From Candidatus Aenigmatarchaeota archaeon (GTDB lineage: Archaea > EX4484-52), in the NCBI GenBank assembly GCA_023137195.1, contig JAGLPV010000044.1, positions 1 through 63,412 on the forward strand: a stretch of 63,412 bases of DNA. The letters are read 5' to 3'. Below the pieces are notes generated by a model. The model worked only from the letters and a program-made list of their open reading frames with translations. It was not told where the DNA came from and ran no database searches. Position numbers and translations under genes: made by a program. Each line of letters starts with the position of its first letter. The stretch's first letter is position 1. Below are positions 22,273 to 31,420 of this stretch, in pieces.

Positions 22273-22750
22273 CTATCTCAATCAACAATTTCCTGAGTGT
22301 TGTTTCAATCTCAGCGGATTCTATTATTTTTTCAAGAAGGCATTCATATTGTCTTGAGGCGCTGTCCAGTCTTGCGGAACCTTCAACAAGGCTGTAGCCT
22401 CGTTCATATATGCTTTTGCATATCTCGCCCTGTTTTGTTATTTTTGGCACTTTTACACCCATGAGGTTTTTGGTCTCGATTTCAAGAGGGATTTCTTTTA
22501 GGTAAAGGGCTGCTGTTTTTATTGCAATTCCGCCGTCGTGCATTTCTGTTGTTTTCATTTTTTCCTGGGCAACTGCGTACAATTCAGACATTTGGCTCTT
22601 CTGTCCTTTGGCGTTTTCCAGGATTTTGAAAAACTCCATTATCAGACCGTCTCTTTTCTTTTTCAAGAGACTGTAGCCGTTTTTTGCCAGTTTGTATTGC
22701 TTTTTTAATTTTAGCAGTTCGCTTCTTGTTGCTTTTACATCTATTGCCAT
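22133..22750 (-). CDS. atpD: A-type ATP synthase subunit D
   Basis: Subunit D is the long antiparallel coiled coil that forms the central rotor shaft and couples A3B3 catalysis to ring rotation. The N-terminal helix TRSELLKLKKQYKLAKNGYSLLKKKRDGL and the C-terminal helix ending RLEQNISKIRLSLEEQERENVFRLKMIKK are typical of the family. At 205 residues the length is normal. It is the last gene of the ATPase operon, 6 bp after a carbonic anhydrase gene. Its final 140 bp are duplicated at 20463-20613, which marks this gene end as an integration point. Confidence 0.9.
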   Translation of the reverse strand: MAIDVKATRSELLKLKKQYKLAKNGYSLLKKKRDGLIMEFFKILENAKGQKSQMSELYAVAQEKMKTTEMHDGGIAIKTAALYLKEIPLEIETKNLMGVKVPKITKQGEICKSIYERGYSLVEGSARLDSASRQYECLLEKIIESAEIETTLRKLLIEIEKTKRRVNALEFILLPRLEQNISKIRLSLEEQERENVFRLKMIKKG

Positions 22751-22756
22751 AATAAC

Positions 22757-23416
22757 TTATTTTGTAAATATGTTCTCCTTTAATTGAGTGTTTGTGATGT
22801 TTTTTATCAATTCGTGACCTGCAAGTGTTTGCCTGTCTTTTTGCCCGTTTATGTTTATTATGTATGTGGTACTGCATTGGTTTTCATCGTATGCGCCGGA
22901 TGTGTCGCATACGCATCCTACGACACAGAGGCTGTCGCTGTTGATTTGTTGGGCGTATTGTTTTGTTATTTTTTCAACAGAGTCATTTACATTGTCCTCT
23001 ACGCATTTTATGTGGTCGTTAATATCGGTGAAAGTGTTTTTTATTGTGGATAATCTCTTTTTTATCGCTTCTGTTTCATCGTCAAAGTTTCCTGTTGCGG
23101 CTTTTACTGCGCCGCAGTCGGTGTGACCCAATATTACTACGACAGGGATTTTGAGGTGTTGTATTGCGTAATCGATTACTGCATCTGAGTCCGAGGAGGT
23201 GTTTCCTATGTCTTTTCCGACAAATACATTGCCCATCATGTCTTCGAGATTTCCATAGAGTGCAAGAGGCATTCTTGAATCAGAGCAGGTTATGAGGGCA
23301 ACTTTTGGTTTTTGACCGCTTGTGTGTTGGTTTAGCAGTTCCTGTTTTTCTTTTGCTATCCTGCTGTTGTTTTCCAGCATTTGACAAAAAAAATCATAGG
23401 CTTCCTGTTTTGACAT
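22757..23416 (-). CDS. Beta-class carbonic anhydrase
   Basis: This zinc enzyme interconverts CO2 and bicarbonate. The beta-class ligand pattern is complete: C44-x-D46-x-R48 in CSDSR, then H98-x-x-C101 in GHTDC, with the GHTDCGAVKAA signature. The fold's N-terminal helix and the DAVIDYAIQHLKIPVVVILGH strand-helix are evident. At 219 residues the length fits. The unusual feature is its position: it lies inside the A-ATPase operon, between subunits B (12 bp away) and D (6 bp away), on the same strand. The product is predicted to be cytoplasmic. A link between bicarbonate/proton supply and the ATPase is inference. Confidence 0.88.
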   Translation of the reverse strand: MSKQEAYDFFCQMLENNSRIAKEKQELLNQHTSGQKPKVALITCSDSRMPLALYGNLEDMMGNVFVGKDIGNTSSDSDAVIDYAIQHLKIPVVVILGHTDCGAVKAATGNFDDETEAIKKRLSTIKNTFTDINDHIKCVEDNVNDSVEKITKQYAQQINSDSLCVVGCVCDTSGAYDENQCSTTYIININGQKDRQTLAGHELIKNITNTQLKENIFTK

Positions 23417-23428
23417 ACTATATTTATT

Positions 23429-24811
23429 TTATTCCTCCTTGATTTGCTTGTAATATTTCTTTTTTGTGTCTGTTGATATTCTTGTCAGTTCATCCGAGGG
23501 AATAGTTCCCAAGAGTTCCCATGCGAGGGAAAGCGTTTGTTCTATACTCCTGTTTTCATTAAAGCCCTGCTTTACAAATCTTTCTTCAAACAGGTCTGCG
23601 AATTTAAGCAGTCTCTTGTCTTTATCACTTAGAGATTCTTCACCCACAATTGCGACCAGACCTCTTAAGTCTTTTCCTTCTGCGTAATTTGCGTAAAGCT
23701 GGTCTGAAACTGCTTTGTGATCATCTCTTGTTTTTGTTGCTCCTATACCGGAGTTCATAAGCCGTGAGAGGCTTAGAAGAACGTCGATGTTCGGGTAAAT
23801 GCCTTTCCTGTGGAGTTCCCTGTCCAGTACCACTTGTCCTTCTGTAATATAGCCCGTTAGGTCAGGGATAGGGTGGGTAATATCATCGCCGGGCATTGTT
23901 AATATCGGCATCTGGGTTACACTTCCTTTTTTGCCCTTTATCATTCCTGCTCTTTCGTAGATGGATGCAAGGTCGGTATACATGTATCCGGGGTATCCTC
24001 GTCTACCTGGTATTTCTTCTCTTGCGGCACTCATCTGTCTTAAGGATTCACAGTAATTTGTAATGTCTGTCAATATTACTAGTACGTGCATGTCTTTTTC
24101 ATAGGCAAGATATTCTGCGGCGGTCAGAGCCATTCTTGGGGTGACCAGTCTTTCTACCGCGGGGTCGTTTGCCAGGTTTAAAAATACAACTGAACGCTTT
24201 AGGGCGCCTGTGCTTTCGAATTCTTTGATAAATTTATGGGCTTCCTCGTTGGTGATTCCCATCGCGGCAAAGACTACTGCAAATTCTTCTTTCTGGTCTT
24301 TTACCTTTGCCTGTCTTGCAATCTGTAGCGCGATATCGTTGTGAGGCAGTCCGCTTGCAGAGAAGATAGGTAGTTTTTGTCCTCTTACAAGAGTATTCAT
24401 GGTATCTATTGTTGAGATTCCTGTCTGTATAAAATCAGCAGGAGATGTTCTGGAATATGGGTTTATCGGGTCTCCGTTGATGTCCATTTCTTTTTCTGCA
24501 ATTATTTCCGGTCCTTTGTCCATAGGCAGTCCCCTACCGTTAAAGATTCTTCCAAGTATATTATTGGAAAGACCGAATTTCATTGTTTCGCCTAAGAATC
24601 TTATTGATGCGGTTTTGTCGATTCCACTTGTTCCTTCAAAACTCTGGATTACAACCAAATCCTTGGAAGTGTCCAAGACCTGTCCTAGTCTTATGTCGTC
24701 TTTTCCTACTTTTATCTTTACGATTTCACCATAGCTCACCAAGTGTGTTTTTTCTACAAATAAAAGATTTCCTTTTATGTTTTTTATTGTTTTATATTCC
24801 TTGTAACTCAT
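23429..24811 (-). CDS. atpB: A-type ATP synthase subunit B
   Basis: This is the non-catalytic, regulatory nucleotide-binding subunit of the A1 head, alternating with A in the hexamer. The sequence shows the family's N-terminal beta barrel, [28 protein letters not shown] (degenerate P-loop region, lacking GKT), [13 protein letters not shown], and [16 protein letters not shown] near 340-355, a B-subunit hallmark. The 460 residues are typical. It lies 9 bp after atpA and 12 bp before the carbonic anhydrase gene. It is soluble and membrane-peripheral. Confidence 0.95.
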   Translation of the reverse strand: MSYKEYKTIKNIKGNLLFVEKTHLVSYGEIVKIKVGKDDIRLGQVLDTSKDLVVIQSFEGTSGIDKTASIRFLGETMKFGLSNNILGRIFNGRGLPMDKGPEIIAEKEMDINGDPINPYSRTSPADFIQTGISTIDTMNTLVRGQKLPIFSASGLPHNDIALQIARQAKVKDQKEEFAVVFAAMGITNEEAHKFIKEFESTGALKRSVVFLNLANDPAVERLVTPRMALTAAEYLAYEKDMHVLVILTDITNYCESLRQMSAAREEIPGRRGYPGYMYTDLASIYERAGMIKGKKGSVTQMPILTMPGDDITHPIPDLTGYITEGQVVLDRELHRKGIYPNIDVLLSLSRLMNSGIGATKTRDDHKAVSDQLYANYAEGKDLRGLVAIVGEESLSDKDKRLLKFADLFEERFVKQGFNENRSIEQTLSLAWELLGTIPSDELTRISTDTKKKYYKQIKEE

Positions 24812-24820
24812 AATATCACC

Positions 24821-26584
24821 TTATATATTTTCAACCAGCTCCTTTAGTTCTGCTTCTATCTGTTTTTTTACGTTACTAAGCACTTTTTGGTAATCTTCAT
24901 CAAATTTAGCCTCGGATATCTTGTTTCTTGACTCAATCGAGACTATGTCCTTTGCCCGCACTCCCTTGTCCAGGGTTTCGTAGGCTTTGTCTGCTACCCA
25001 CAGGATTGTTTCGAGTATTGCTTTTGTCTTGTCCAGACTGCTGAATGCATCTGTTTTGTGGAAGGCATTCTGCTGTAGGAAGAATTCTCTTAAAAGACGT
25101 GCAACTTCTAATGTAACCTGCTGTTTTTCCGGTAATGCGTCACTTCCGACCAGTTGTACAAGTTCCTGGAGTTTTTCTTCTTCCTGCAATATTTTCATGG
25201 ACTCGTCGTTTAGTTTACTCCAGTCTGAGGATACATTTTTATTGTACCATGGGTCCAGTGTATTTTTATAGAGACTGTAGGATTGCAGCCAGTTTATTGA
25301 AGGGTAATGTCTCCTGCTTGAAAGCTTTGCATCCAGAGCCCAGAACACTTTTACGATACGCAGTGTGTTTTGTGTGACCGGTTCGCTGAAATCTCCTCCC
25401 GGAGGGGATACTGCGCCGATTACTGTAACACTTCCTACTTCATCATTTAGGCTGACACATCGTCCTGCTCTTTCATAAAATTCTGCGAGTTTTGAACCAA
25501 GGTAAGGAGGATATCCTTCTTCTCCCGGCATTTCTTCTAATCTTGAAGAGATTTCTCTCATTGATTCTGCCCAACGGCTGGTTGAGTCAGCCATCATAGA
25601 TACATCATATCCCATATCCCTGAAATATTCTGCTATTGTAATTCCTGTGTATACGCTTGCCTCTCTTGCCGCTACCGGCATGTTTGAGGTATTTGCAATC
25701 AAAACTGTCCTGTTCATCAATGGCTTTCCTGTTTTTGGGTCTTCGAGTTTAGGGAATTCTGTCAATACTTCTGTCATCTCATTTCCACGCTCTCCGCACC
25801 CGATGTAAACTACTATTTCTGCATCGGAGTATTTTGCCAAAGATTGTTGGGTTACTGTTTTTCCTGCTCCGAAAGGTCCAGGGATTGCTGCTGTTCCTCC
25901 TTTTGCCAAGGGAAAAAGAGCATCTAAAATTCTCATTCCTGTAATTAATGGTATTTCAGGAGGTAATTTGTCTTTTGTCGGACGAGGGTGCCTGATTGGC
26001 CATCTTTGCATCAATGTTATTTTTTCTCCGCTTTCCAGTTCACAAACAACATCTTCTACTTTGAATTTTCCTTTGTTTATTGATTTGACTGTTCCTTTTA
26101 TTTTTGGAGGAACCATTACTTTGTGGACTATTGTTTCTGTTTCCTGCACAGTTCCGATTATTGCTCCTCCTTCAACAGCATCTCCATTTTTGACTGTCGG
26201 GACAAAATCCCATTCTTTTTCTCTGTTCAGGGAGTTTACGACAGCTCCTCTTTTTATGAATTTTCCTGTCTTTTTTTCAAGTTCAGGTAGAGGTCTTTGG
26301 ATTCCGTCATAGATGGATTTCAACAAGCCCGGTCCTAATTCTACACTCAATGGGAGTCCTGTGTTTTCCACTACTTCTCCCGGCTGGATGCCGCTGGTCT
26401 CTTCATAAACCTGTATAATTGTTTTATCTTCTATTATCTGGATGACTTCACCGATAAGTTTTTCCTTACCTACTCTTACAACATCATGCATTCTTGCGCT
26501 TAAGCCCTGCGCTGTAATAACAGGTCCGCTTATCCTGTAAATCTCACCAATTTGTTTTGTTTCCATAGTTCTCTCCTCAATCAT
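24821..26584 (-). CDS. atpA: A-type ATP synthase catalytic subunit A
   Basis: This is the catalytic subunit of the A1 head. The P-loop GPFGAGKT lies near residue 238, followed by [15 protein letters not shown] and [29 protein letters not shown], the family signature. The 'non-homologous region' typical of A/V-type A subunits is present between about 115 and 190. At 587 residues it is full length. The ATG overlaps the stop of atpF by 4 bp. No intein interrupts the P-loop, as it does in some archaea. Confidence 0.96.
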   Translation of the reverse strand: MIEERTMETKQIGEIYRISGPVITAQGLSARMHDVVRVGKEKLIGEVIQIIEDKTIIQVYEETSGIQPGEVVENTGLPLSVELGPGLLKSIYDGIQRPLPELEKKTGKFIKRGAVVNSLNREKEWDFVPTVKNGDAVEGGAIIGTVQETETIVHKVMVPPKIKGTVKSINKGKFKVEDVVCELESGEKITLMQRWPIRHPRPTKDKLPPEIPLITGMRILDALFPLAKGGTAAIPGPFGAGKTVTQQSLAKYSDAEIVVYIGCGERGNEMTEVLTEFPKLEDPKTGKPLMNRTVLIANTSNMPVAAREASVYTGITIAEYFRDMGYDVSMMADSTSRWAESMREISSRLEEMPGEEGYPPYLGSKLAEFYERAGRCVSLNDEVGSVTVIGAVSPPGGDFSEPVTQNTLRIVKVFWALDAKLSSRRHYPSINWLQSYSLYKNTLDPWYNKNVSSDWSKLNDESMKILQEEEKLQELVQLVGSDALPEKQQVTLEVARLLREFFLQQNAFHKTDAFSSLDKTKAILETILWVADKAYETLDKGVRAKDIVSIESRNKISEAKFDEDYQKVLSNVKKQIEAELKELVENI

Positions 26585-26892
26585 TCTTTTAATAAATCTA
26601 CTCCAATTGCTTTTTTTATCATTAATCTCAATGAATCATCCTTTTCTTCTTTTCCCGATAATACGACAAATATCGGGGAAACTGTCATCATCATCTTTTC
26701 CTTTATGTCGGCTTTTAATTCATTATAAATTTCCGCCTCAATTATTACAAGACCTATTTCTTTATTGCCCAGCAGAGTTCTTGCTGTCTTGTTTGCTTCA
26801 TCTTTCTTTGAAACATTAAATGACTCTTTAATCCCGCATAGATTAAAGCCTATTGTAAATTTCTCACTTCCCAATGTTGCTATATTGTACAT
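26581..26892 (-). CDS. atpF: A-type ATP synthase subunit F
   Basis: Subunit F is a small central-stalk protein that binds subunit D and modulates ATP hydrolysis. At 103 residues it has the CheY-like fold pattern of the family: an opening strand, IGFNLCGI, then [17 protein letters not shown] and [11 protein letters not shown]. Position between C and A and the 4-bp overlap with atpA support the call. Confidence 0.82.
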   Translation of the reverse strand: MYNIATLGSEKFTIGFNLCGIKESFNVSKKDEANKTARTLLGNKEIGLVIIEAEIYNELKADIKEKMMMTVSPIFVVLSGKEEKDDSLRLMIKKAIGVDLLKE

Positions 26893-26897
26893 ATTTC

Positions 26898-28004
26898 TTA
26901 AATCACCAAATATTGTCTTATCTCTTCATCGTTAAGATTGTATTTTTTGCCGTTTGAGATTGCCAGGATATTCTTTCGTTCAATTTCTTTTTGAACCAGG
27001 TATCCGACTACAACCTCTGCTGAAATGTTTTTTACACCGAATATTTTTCTTGCTTTTTCTAATTTCATTTTCTCCATCAGGCATTCAAGCAATTCGATGT
27101 CTTTTTTTTCTATTGTTTCCTTTAATGCATCCATGTATTCTTTTTCCCATTCTGCGTTAGCAAGAAGATCGAAGCATTCGTCAATGTCTTTGCTGTCTGC
27201 AAGTTTCACTATGAGTTCTCCGATATTAGAAAGTCTGTTGGGTATAAGCATTCCTGTTATTTTTTCTTTTTCGATGTTGTTGTTTTTTAGTTTCAGAACA
27301 TTTATTATGTTCTTGGCACCCACAATAGTATAAACATAATCTCTCAATTCTGCTCTTTTGTTGGAGATAGAGCTGAATGTTTCTGTCAGGTTGATGTAAT
27401 AATACATATCAAGCATATTTTGAATTTCAACTGTATTTTTCTCCTTGAACAGGGTCATCAATACTTTTTTTGCTTTTTTATCGATTTTTATCGATTTGAA
27501 AAAATCTGCCTCTGACGGGCGGGTGTAATAAGAATAGAAAGATTCGTATGTCATCTCGCCGAAAGGAATAAGATATTGTTTGATTTCTTCAAAATCCATA
27601 TTGTTTATTTTTCCCAGAACAAAAAATTTTACATTGTTCAAATAATAATGCTTGAACAGGGCAGATAAAATCAAGTTCAGCCCAGGATAATCTCTTGAAT
27701 ATTTTATGAATTCATTGCATTCCCGAGCGGTGTTGTATTTCATTGCCGCTTCAATGAGCATATTTTCCGGGACTGTTGCGGACAGAGCAGTTATTGCTTC
27801 TGTGTATGTTTTCTTCTTCAGGTAATCTGCAATCTCGTAAGGTCCGTCCATTTTCATCAGCCGTTCATAATCCTCTTTTTTTAACAGGCTTCCTTTCCTG
27901 TACATTATTTTGGCGTAAAAATAAGGATAGTCATTTAGAGATATTTTTTGGGTCAATGAATCGTCAAACAACATGTCTTTTGCATTTTCATTTATTAGTT
28001 TCAT
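26898..28004 (-). CDS. atpC: A-type ATP synthase subunit C
   Basis: Subunit C (the V-type d homologue) is the funnel that sits on the rotor ring and links it to the D/F shaft. The 368-residue, all-helical protein shows the family's repeated pattern, with YFYAKIMYRKGSLLKKEDYERLM near the start and LRDYVYTIVGAKNIINVLKLK near 228. The C-terminal Y-N-L-N-D-E-E-I-R ending resembles other archaeal C subunits. It sits between E and F, the standard order. Confidence 0.82.
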   Translation of the reverse strand: MKLINENAKDMLFDDSLTQKISLNDYPYFYAKIMYRKGSLLKKEDYERLMKMDGPYEIADYLKKKTYTEAITALSATVPENMLIEAAMKYNTARECNEFIKYSRDYPGLNLILSALFKHYYLNNVKFFVLGKINNMDFEEIKQYLIPFGEMTYESFYSYYTRPSEADFFKSIKIDKKAKKVLMTLFKEKNTVEIQNMLDMYYYINLTETFSSISNKRAELRDYVYTIVGAKNIINVLKLKNNNIEKEKITGMLIPNRLSNIGELIVKLADSKDIDECFDLLANAEWEKEYMDALKETIEKKDIELLECLMEKMKLEKARKIFGVKNISAEVVVGYLVQKEIERKNILAISNGKKYNLNDEEIRQYLVI

Positions 28005-28013
28005 AAATTGCTC

Positions 28014-28574
28014 TTATTTTATTTTCCCCATTATTGCAGACATTATTTTTTTTTCAAACATATTCGACAGGCTGTTTAAAGATAAATCCAGTATAATGGT
28101 CTTGTCTTTGTTTTGTGCGATTATCCCGAAATCCATTTCTTTGTCTTCTTCTACCCTGATATTTTTTTCTATGTTTTTTAGTGTTGATACATCTGTGGCG
28201 GAAGTATAAATGACAGAAATGTCCTTTATCTCTTTTTTTGCTATCAAAAGAAGGTTTTGAAGTATTTCTTCTCTTTTTGATCCGGTTATTGTTTTTATGT
28301 TTTCTCTTAGTTCCAGGTATACTTGTTCTAGCATTTCTTTTTTGTTTGTCAGTATTATTTTTTTTGCTTCCTGTTCATATTCGTAGAGTTTTTCTTTTTT
28401 CTTTGACAGAGCCTGCTCTTTTGCGTTTTCTTCTATTTTTTTTGCTTCATTTTTTGCGCAATCTATCATTTCCTTTGCTTTTTGCTCTGCCTGTTTTTTT
28501 GCATTTGCAATTATGTCTTTTTCTTCTTTCAGCGCATCTTCTGTTATGCCGTCTGTTAAATTATTTTCTTTCAT
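28014..28574 (-). CDS. atpE: A-type ATP synthase subunit E
   Basis: Subunit E forms the peripheral stalk with subunit H. The first 100 residues are a charged coiled coil (IIANAKKQAEQKAKEMIDCAKNEAKK type), followed by a globular C-terminal part with EILQNLLLIAKKEI. The length of 186 residues is normal. The spacing to atpC is 9 bp. An AGGAGG-like site precedes the ATG (plus-strand CCTCCTT near 28583). Confidence 0.8.
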   Translation of the reverse strand: MKENNLTDGITEDALKEEKDIIANAKKQAEQKAKEMIDCAKNEAKKIEENAKEQALSKKKEKLYEYEQEAKKIILTNKKEMLEQVYLELRENIKTITGSKREEILQNLLLIAKKEIKDISVIYTSATDVSTLKNIEKNIRVEEDKEMDFGIIAQNKDKTIILDLSLNSLSNMFEKKIMSAIMGKIK

Positions 28575-28618
28575 TTCACATGCCTCCTTAAGCGATTACT
28601 GCTAATGATACTTATTTT

Positions 28619-28834
28619 TTAATGTGCGTTAAGTATCATTATCGAGACAATCAAACCAAATATTACTATGGTTTCCGGCAGTACAGTCATTATAAGACCT
28701 TTTCCGAAAAACTTCTCGTTTTCTGACATTGCACCTACTGCTGCAACTCCTATTTTCGCTTCTGCGTATCCTGCTGCAACTGCGCATATTCCTACGCCGA
28801 TTGCTGCTGCTATTGCTGTTATTGGTTCTACCAT
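28619..28834 (-). CDS. atpK: A-type ATP synthase proteolipid subunit K (c ring)
   Basis: This is the rotor-ring subunit that carries ions across the membrane. The 71-residue, two-helix hairpin starts MVEPITAIAAAIG, directly after an AAGGTGA ribosome site; an upstream in-frame extension to 28915 is not needed. The ion-carrying glutamate is E54 in LPETIVIFG. A second glutamate, E25 in GYAEAKIG, lies in helix 1 where many rotors have Gln; GYAE is known from other archaeal rings. Na+ or H+ specificity cannot be decided here. The ring is of the single-hairpin type. Confidence 0.93.
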   Translation of the reverse strand: MVEPITAIAAAIGVGICAVAAGYAEAKIGVAAVGAMSENEKFFGKGLIMTVLPETIVIFGLIVSIMILNAH

Positions 28835-28871
28835 TTTATTCACCTTTATTTTTAATAAATATGATTGCTTT

Positions 28872-30692
28872 TTATTTCTTTCCAAAGGGTTTGTATTTTT
28901 CTCCCCCTCCTTCATAGAATTTAGTAAAAAATTCTACGTAATGCAGTCTTAATGTATGTATGAATGGACTGAGTATGCCCAGAGCGATGTTGAATCCATG
29001 ACCTGTTAATAATAATAAGATGCCTGCCACTATGCCCATTGTGCCGGCGGACATTAGAGTAAGTGCCTGCTCATTTACCAGGATTGCAAGGTATGCTGAT
29101 GCAAGACCAACTGCCATAATACGCATGTAGGATAATATATTTCCTAATAGTCCGGGCAGTTCTATGAGACCATTTATGCTTTCTGCTTTGTAGATTAAAG
29201 CAATGCTTAGGAATGCTAAAAATCCACCTATGTATTTTTGGTTTAAAAAAATCAAAGCTAGTCCTACCTGGAGACTCATCCATGCAAGGGCACCCACCAT
29301 GTGCGTATAGTTTTTGTGTTTGTAGTGCTTTATTGCAGATAAGACATATCCTATATTTACATGAAGAATTCCTACGCCGATGCACATAAGCATCAATGTG
29401 TTTATTTCATGAATCCTGTGAAAGTAAGGGGTTAGTTTAATGATTCCGAAAATGCTTTCTGTCCCGAAAAACTCAGCGAAAATGAAACCGAATATTGCTG
29501 ATGAAAGTCCGCATGAGGACAATATTTTGGAAATATCTTCTGCTCCTTCCATCTTTTTTTTTATAATATATGCTATTGCCATTATTACAAGTCCATATCC
29601 TATATCTCCAAGCATTAGTCCGAATAAAATAGGAAATGTAAATGCCATTATTGCTGTTGGGTCTATGGAGTTTGCTTTTGGTAATTCATAGAAACCCAGA
29701 AGAAAGTCATAACTTTTGACAGATTGGTCGTGCTTTAAACAGACCGGTGCATCCTGGTCGGCTTTTTTAAATTCAATATAAATGTCTTTTAGTGTGGATA
29801 GTTTTGCTTCAAGTAATTTTATGTCTTTTTCAGGAACCCAGCCGGAAATATAGATTGTGTTTTTTGTCTGCCCGAAATACAGTCCACTTCGTTTTTTGCA
29901 GACCTGTTGATTTAAAAGTGCTCTTAGAGAAAAAATCTTGTTTTTGTTCCTTGCGAAAAAATCAAGTCCTTCCTGTTTTAGTTTTGCTCTTGTTTTTGTT
30001 AGGTTTGATTTTTCATTTGTAAAATATTGGATTATTTTATCGATATTTCCTGTGTTTGCATCACTGAATAATTGGAGAGCAGAAGATAATGTCCTTTCTT
30101 TTGCATGGTATGTTGAAAGCAGGTTTGTGATTTCTGTTTGTGATTTATGAGGGTAAACAATAATGAAATCATTTGATTTTTCTGAAGAGTAAAGGACAGT
30201 ATTTTTCATTGCCTTGACTTTTGATAAAATGGTTTTTGCATCAAGGGAAGAGGCAAAAAGGATATTGAAATTCTTAAAGTCACCGAATACATCGATATTT
30301 GAAACATTAATCTGTTTTAATTCTTCTGCCTGTTTTATTGTGTTGTCCAGGTCAATTGATTTCTCTGTTATCTTTTCAATTTCTTTTATGTTGTCGATTT
30401 GTTTTTCAATCAAAGGAAAATAGGTCTGTGCATTTACCGGAACTGTCTCATAATTTTCTTTTATCTTTGATTTTTCCATTACAAGATTGATAGCAGATGT
30501 GAGTTTTAGATATCGTGCTGTTGAGGTTTCTGCGCTGTCTAATGGAGTTGATAAATCAACAAAATCAATTTCGCGGTTGTATTTTTTAAAATGAAGCATT
30601 TTTAGAGAATAGAGCAAATCTATTATTTTTGCCTTGTTCTTCCTGTTAGTGAATATCTCAACTTTCTTCATTTCTACAGGGTACAAATTCAT
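28872..30692 (-). CDS. atpI: A-type ATP synthase subunit I (a)
   Basis: This is the stator membrane subunit that provides the ion half-channels. The cytoplasmic N-terminal half (about 1-330) has coiled-coil arms; the C-terminal half has roughly seven to eight membrane helices, including FPILFGLMLGDIGYGLV near 352-368, a strong family signature. LGNILSYMRIMAVGLASAYLA near 520 contains the conserved channel arginine. The 606 residues are typical. It lies 14 bp after atpH and ahead of atpK. It is the largest integral membrane protein of the operon. Confidence 0.93.
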   Translation of the reverse strand: MNLYPVEMKKVEIFTNRKNKAKIIDLLYSLKMLHFKKYNREIDFVDLSTPLDSAETSTARYLKLTSAINLVMEKSKIKENYETVPVNAQTYFPLIEKQIDNIKEIEKITEKSIDLDNTIKQAEELKQINVSNIDVFGDFKNFNILFASSLDAKTILSKVKAMKNTVLYSSEKSNDFIIVYPHKSQTEITNLLSTYHAKERTLSSALQLFSDANTGNIDKIIQYFTNEKSNLTKTRAKLKQEGLDFFARNKNKIFSLRALLNQQVCKKRSGLYFGQTKNTIYISGWVPEKDIKLLEAKLSTLKDIYIEFKKADQDAPVCLKHDQSVKSYDFLLGFYELPKANSIDPTAIMAFTFPILFGLMLGDIGYGLVIMAIAYIIKKKMEGAEDISKILSSCGLSSAIFGFIFAEFFGTESIFGIIKLTPYFHRIHEINTLMLMCIGVGILHVNIGYVLSAIKHYKHKNYTHMVGALAWMSLQVGLALIFLNQKYIGGFLAFLSIALIYKAESINGLIELPGLLGNILSYMRIMAVGLASAYLAILVNEQALTLMSAGTMGIVAGILLLLTGHGFNIALGILSPFIHTLRLHYVEFFTKFYEGGGEKYKPFGKK

Positions 30693-30706
30693 TTTATATT
30701 ACCTTT

Positions 30707-31036
30707 TTATTTTAATTTTAGTAACTCTTCTGTAAAAATGTTTCCTATGGCATCTTTGTTTTTTAGTATCTTAGATTGGTAGGATTCTATTTCCTGTCTT
30801 GATTTTTTCAGAAGTAGTTCGCCTTCTTTTTTTGCTTCGTTTTCTGCTTCGAGAAGCATTTTTTCAGAGTTTGATTGGGCGGTTTTTAATATCTTGTTTT
30901 TTTCAGAGAAAGCTTTCTGTTCAATGTCTGATGTTGTTTTGTTGGCTTTTTTACTTGCCGAGTCGAGTATATCATCTGCTTTTTTTTCTGCTTCTCTTAT
31001 CTTCATTAAAATAGAGTCATTATTTGTTTGTTTCAT
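30707..31036 (-). CDS. atpH: A-type ATP synthase subunit H
   Basis: Subunit H is a coiled coil that pairs with E in the peripheral stalk. The roughly 109-residue sequence is almost wholly a charged heptad pattern (IREAEKKADDILDSASKKANK and so on). I chose the ATG at 31036 (MKQTNND); an in-frame start four codons upstream is possible. It is the first gene of the operon and is divergent from the uS14 gene across about 60 bp, where the operon promoter must lie. Confidence 0.75.
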   Translation of the reverse strand: MKQTNNDSILMKIREAEKKADDILDSASKKANKTTSDIEQKAFSEKNKILKTAQSNSEKMLLEAENEAKKEGELLLKKSRQEIESYQSKILKNKDAIGNIFTEELLKLK

Positions 31037-31096
31037 TCTAATAATCAATCCTATTAATGCGAAATTAATAAAAAGCTATCGTACAATACAACTTAT

Positions 31097-31327
31097 ATGG
31101 CTTCAGATTCAACAAAAATGATGAAGATGTTTACATCAAAACCGTCAAAGATGCTTAATTTTAAGAATCATAATCTTAAGAAACCAAGAAAATATGGTTT
31201 GGGGAATAGTGTCTGTAGGAGATGTGGATATCAGGGAATGGGAATGATAATGAAATATGATCTTCATTATTGTAGGAGATGCTTTAGGGAAGTTGCTACT
31301 GAACTGGGGTTTAAAAGGTATTCTTGA
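31097..31327 (+). CDS. rps14: Small ribosomal subunit protein uS14 (zinc type)
   Basis: This protein binds 16S rRNA in the head of the small subunit. The zinc site is C-x2-C (VCRRCGYQG) and C-x2-C ([11 protein letters not shown]), and the ending LGFKRYS is diagnostic of the archaeal/eukaryal S14/S29 type. The frame opens at 31097 with 76 residues, about 20 more than most archaeal homologues; internal methionines (M8, M9, M11, M19) are alternative starts. An A/T-rich box near 31064-31074 fits a leaderless start at 31097. It is an isolated ribosomal gene outside the usual spc cluster. Confidence 0.88.
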   Translation: MASDSTKMMKMFTSKPSKMLNFKNHNLKKPRKYGLGNSVCRRCGYQGMGMIMKYDLHYCRRCFREVATELGFKRYS

Positions 31328-31420
31328 TTTTTTGGTTAACTACAGAACATATAAGAATGTGGTAGTTCTTTGTTTTTTTGTAGTTAGTATATTGGTGTAG
31401 ATTTATATTTAATTTTATTG

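Noticed and set aside
28835-28915. N-terminal extension of the proteolipid subunit
   Set aside because: The extra 27 codons overlap the end of atpI, are charged, and the canonical start MVEPITA has its own AAGGTGA site.
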